A DNA stretch of 15,016 nt, from positions 1-15,016 of the forward strand of contig CAKMQH010000119.1 of assembly GCA_927911515.1 (NCBI GenBank). The letters run 5' to 3'. The position numbers were made by a program, and so were the translations under genes. Origin of the DNA: an uncultured Neisseria sp. GTDB lineage: Bacteria > Pseudomonadota > Gammaproteobacteria > Burkholderiales > Neisseriaceae. Shown piece by piece: positions 12,901-15,016 of this stretch. Under the pieces are notes generated by a model. It worked only from the letters and a program-made list of their open reading frames with translations. It was not told where the DNA came from and searched no databases. The first letter of the stretch is position 1; each line of letters begins with the position of its first letter.

Positions 12901-13942
12901 CTATACCTTCACCCGACACCCCGATTTCGCGCTTTCATATACTTTCTCCAGCAGCCCCAGCACTTGAGCCACTTGGCGCGGTTGTACCGCTGTGGGAGAT
13001 TTGCCTTGCAGCGCGTCATAAAGGTTTTCATAAAACGCCGCATAATTTCCGCTGACGCTTTCGATTTTTTTGCGGACGACCACCCCATCGATTTCGGTAT
13101 GCAGGATGCCCCATTCGTCTTCCGGCTCACGGTTCCACGCCCCGACGGGTTGCGCGCCGCCGAGCAGCAGGGCTTCTTGGTTGTCGGCGTTTTGTTTGAC
13201 GTATGAACCGCGTTTGCCATGCAAGGTCATGAATGGCAAAGGTTCGCGGGCATATTTGCTTGCGGTCAAGGCGACTTTTTTTGCCGTCGGCGTAATAAAG
13301 CGCGATATAGAAATTGTCGTCGCTGACCGCTCCTTCATGCTGATAGCGCACATCGGCATAAAGTTCGTCGGGCATTCCGAAAATATCGACTGCCATATCC
13401 ATGAGGTGCGAACCCAAATCGTACACCAGCCCTACGCCCGCCTCGCCCGTTTCCTTCCAGCGTTTTTTGTTCAAGGCAGCCGCATAACGCTCGAAACGAA
13501 ACTCTGCATCCACAATTTCGCCCAAAAGGTCGTCTGAAAGCAGTTTTTTGGCGGTCAGCGGCGCGCTGTTCCAGCGTCGGTTTTGGTAAACAGTCAGCAA
13601 TACGCCCTGCCGCTCGGCAAGTTCCGCCAGTTCCAAGGCTTGCGCCGCCGTGGTGCACAACGGTTTTTCCACCACCACATTTTTACCCGCACGCAAAGCC
13701 TGAGCGGCAAAATCGAAATGCGTCTGGTTCGGCGTGGTCACGACCACCAAATCCACATCGTCGGTAAGCAACTCCTCAAACGAACGCACGGTCTGCGCCT
13801 GCGGCAGGACTTCCTGCGCCCTATTGCCGCTGCGTTCAAACACACGCACGACTTCAAACCGCGCATCCGCACGCCAAAACGGCAGATGGAACACCTGCGC
13901 CGACATGCCGAACCCCGCCAATCCGATTTTGATTTTCCGCAT
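12901..13942 (-). CDS. Gfo/Idh/MocA family oxidoreductase (one-base frameshift here)
   Basis: NAD(P)-dependent sugar-type dehydrogenase of unknown substrate. The Rossmann start IGLAGFGMSAQVFHLPF (6-22), VVVTTPNQTH (67-75) and the cofactor/active-site motif VEKPL (91-95) are typical, as is the later YDLGSHLMDMA, which carries the family's conserved histidine. The arrangement resembles E. coli YdgJ and YhhX. The frame breaks after YYADGKK at a run of seven T (13276-13282). Taking out one base gives KKVALTASKYAREPLPFM and a 346-residue protein, the usual length. The ATG at 13942 has a strong AAGGAG seven bases upstream. An exact uptake sequence (13527-13538) lies inside the gene. It diverges from rbfA across a roughly 120-base intergenic region. 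Confidence 0.88.
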
Positions 13943-13955
13943 AGCCAAACTCCTT

Positions 13956-13967
13956 TTCAGACGACCT
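13956..13967 (-). repeat. DNA uptake sequence in the Gfo-rbfA intergenic region
   Basis: Exact TTCAGACGACCT on the plus strand, directly upstream of the AAGGAG of the oxidoreductase gene. Confidence 0.85.
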
Positions 13968-13986
13968 CAAATTGCCGTATATCCGT

Positions 13987-13992
13987 TATAAT
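13987..13992 (+). promoter_or_regulatory. Likely -10 box of rbfA
   Basis: A perfect TATAAT 68 bases upstream of the rbfA ATG. No good -35 box is visible at 16-18 bases. Confidence 0.4.
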
Positions 13993-14010
13993 ACCGCACT
14001 TATTTCACAC

Positions 14011-14022
14011 AGGCCGTCTGAA
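14011..14022 (+). repeat. DNA uptake sequence, AGGCCGTCTGAA variant, in the rbfA leader
   Basis: Single unpaired copy in the C variant, between the probable rbfA promoter and its ribosome-binding site. Confidence 0.75.
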
Positions 14023-14060
14023 AACGAAGTTGAAACGGCCACCGCCGTTTAAGGAAAACC

Positions 14061-14433
14061 ATGAGAAAACCGCAACGCGGCTATGCCCGCCAAGACCGTG
14101 TCAAAGAACAAATCATGCGCGAACTGGCCGAGCTGGTCCGCACCGGCCTGAAAGACCCGCGCGCAGGCTTCATCACCATCAACGAAGTCGAAGTCACCCG
14201 CGATTACAGCCACGCCACCGTGTTCTACACCGTCCTCGACGACAGCACCCGCGACATCACCGAAGAAGCCTTGGAACACGCCAAAGGCCATTTGCGCAGC
14301 GAGCTAGCGAAACGCATCAAACTCTTCAAAAACGCCCGAACTGCACTTCAAATACGACGAATCGCTCGAACGCGGCATGAGCATTTCCAGCCTCATCGAC
14401 CAAGTAGCGGCGGAAAAGCCGGTGGAAGATTAA
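14061..14433 (+). CDS. rbfA: 30S ribosome-binding factor A (one-base frameshift here)
   Basis: Small KH-type protein required for maturation of the 16S rRNA 5' end and for growth in the cold. It begins MRKPQRGYARQDRVKEQIMR and continues ELVRTGLKDPR..FITINEVEVTRDYSHATVFYTVL, both RbfA signatures. After RIKLFK the frame is lost at five A (14328-14332). Removing one base restores TPELHFKYDESLERGMSIS and SLIDQVAAEKPVED with a stop at 14433, giving 123 residues. The ATG at 14061 has AAGGA upstream. The order rbfA-truB is common in bacteria (nusA-infB-rbfA-truB), but infB does not lie directly upstream here. A terminator hairpin separates it from truB. A sequencing error is more likely than a pseudogene. 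Confidence 0.93.
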
Positions 14434-14437
14434 AGCT

Positions 14438-14494
14438 AAAGGTCGTCTGAAAACGCCGCAATCAAAGCGCGAATCTGTTTTCAGACGACCTTTT
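14438..14494 (+). terminator. Uptake-sequence hairpin terminator of rbfA
   Basis: Exact AGGTCGTCTGAA (14440-14451) and TTCAGACGACCT (14480-14491) with flanking AA and TTTT, five bases past the restored rbfA stop. The loop is 28 bases, longer than in the other hairpins. Confidence 0.75.
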
Positions 14495-14542
14495 GCCATC
14501 ATTTCCCACCCAAACACCCGCCACTTACCCTTCACCACCATC

Positions 14543-15016
14543 ATGACCGTCAAACCCGCCAAACGCCCCGTCAACGGCGTCCTTCTGCTCGACAAGCCAG
14601 AAGGACTTTCCAGCAACACCGCCCTGCAAAAAGCCCGCCGCCTCTACAACGCCGAGAAAGCGGGGCATACCGGCGTGCTCGACCCTTTGGCAACCGGGAC
14701 TTTTTGCCCGTCTGCTTCGGCGAAGCGACCAAGTTCGCCCAATACCTGCTGGATGCCGACAAAGCCTACACCGCCACGCTGAAACTCGGCGAAGCCAGCA
14801 GCACCGGCGATGCCGAAGGCGAAATCATCGCCACCGCCCGTGCCGATATTTCCTTAACCGAATTTCAGACGGCATGCCAAGCCCTGACGGGCGACATCCG
14901 CCAAGTGCCGCCGATGTTTTCCGCCCTCAAACACGAAGGCAAACCGCTGTACGAATACGCCCGCAAAGGCATCGTCATCGAACGCAAACCGCGCGACATC
15001 ACCATTTACGCTATTG
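14543..15016 (+). CDS. truB: tRNA pseudouridine-55 synthase TruB, partial at the window end (frame break here)
   Basis: Makes the pseudouridine at position 55 of the tRNA T arm. PVNGVLLLDKPEGLSSN (9-25) and the catalytic GHTGVLDPLATG (41-52, D47) are intact. Just after this, at GGG (14696-14698) and TTTTT (14701-14705), the frame shifts. Removing one G and one T gives the conserved GLLPVCFGEATKFAQYLLDA and an open frame to the window edge, including GEASSTGDAEGE and PPMFSALKHEGKPLYEYARKG. The C-terminal part lies outside the window. The ATG at 14543 is the only plausible start but has no Shine-Dalgarno sequence, and a terminator lies between it and rbfA. An ATGCCGTCTGAA uptake sequence (14864-14875, minus strand) lies inside, encoding FQTA. 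Confidence 0.92.

Noticed and set aside
13985..13999. CGTTATAATACCGC before rbfA as a Zur operator
   Set aside because: Only the left half-site fits; the match is explained by the TATAAT promoter box.
13583..14380. 265-codon plus-strand frame spanning the Gfo gene, the intergenic region and rbfA
   Set aside because: It crosses antisense and out-of-frame parts of two real genes; composition is repetitive Arg/His.

Overview
The window comes from a commensal Neisseria. It carries 23 exact copies of the 12-base DNA uptake sequence AGGTCGTCTGAA (either strand), the dialect I associate with the N. mucosa / N. sicca group. Only three copies of AGGCCGTCTGAA and one of the meningococcal form ATGCCGTCTGAA are present. 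Two Correia-type elements and clear neisserial orthologues (a lipoprotein cytochrome c', Zur, TrxA) agree with this. The species assignment is inference.

Layout. Positions 1-8000 are almost entirely minus strand. From right to left they hold zur and an overlapping COG0523 GTPase, then yejB, a 58-residue small protein, yejE, an acyl-CoA ligase, yejF and trxA. A short-chain dehydrogenase (minus) and a cytochrome c' gene (plus) diverge around 9000. A tRNA-Ser(GCU) with its own promoter and terminator follows (minus), then rluE (plus). Next on the minus strand are a DUF4198 exported protein, a DUF2322-like protein, upp and a Gfo/Idh/MocA oxidoreductase. The window ends with rbfA and the start of truB (plus). 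No stretch over 300 bases lacks a gene; the larger gaps hold Correia elements, uptake-sequence hairpins and promoters. There is no prophage, CRISPR array, transposase or rRNA.

Functional themes. (1) Zinc: Zur, its operon partner GTPase and a DUF4198 periplasmic protein look like one zinc circuit, because a nearly perfect Zur operator (core GTTATAATATAAC) precedes the DUF4198 gene and a weaker one overlaps the zur promoter. (2) Peptide uptake: a Yej-type ABC transporter has its genes interleaved with an acyl-CoA ligase and a small ORF, with no yejA in view. (3) Translation and RNA: rbfA, truB, rluE and tRNA-Ser.

Data quality. Seven conserved genes (trxA, yejF, yejB, the DUF4198 gene, the Gfo oxidoreductase, rbfA, truB) are each broken once, almost always at a short homopolymer, and each can be restored by one or two bases. 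Essential genes are among them, so I read these as sequencing or assembly errors, and the coordinates given are for the restored genes. By contrast, a 50-base insertion between 6-base direct repeats at the end of yejE, and the repeated AGGTCTCTGAA half-arm in terminators, look biological.
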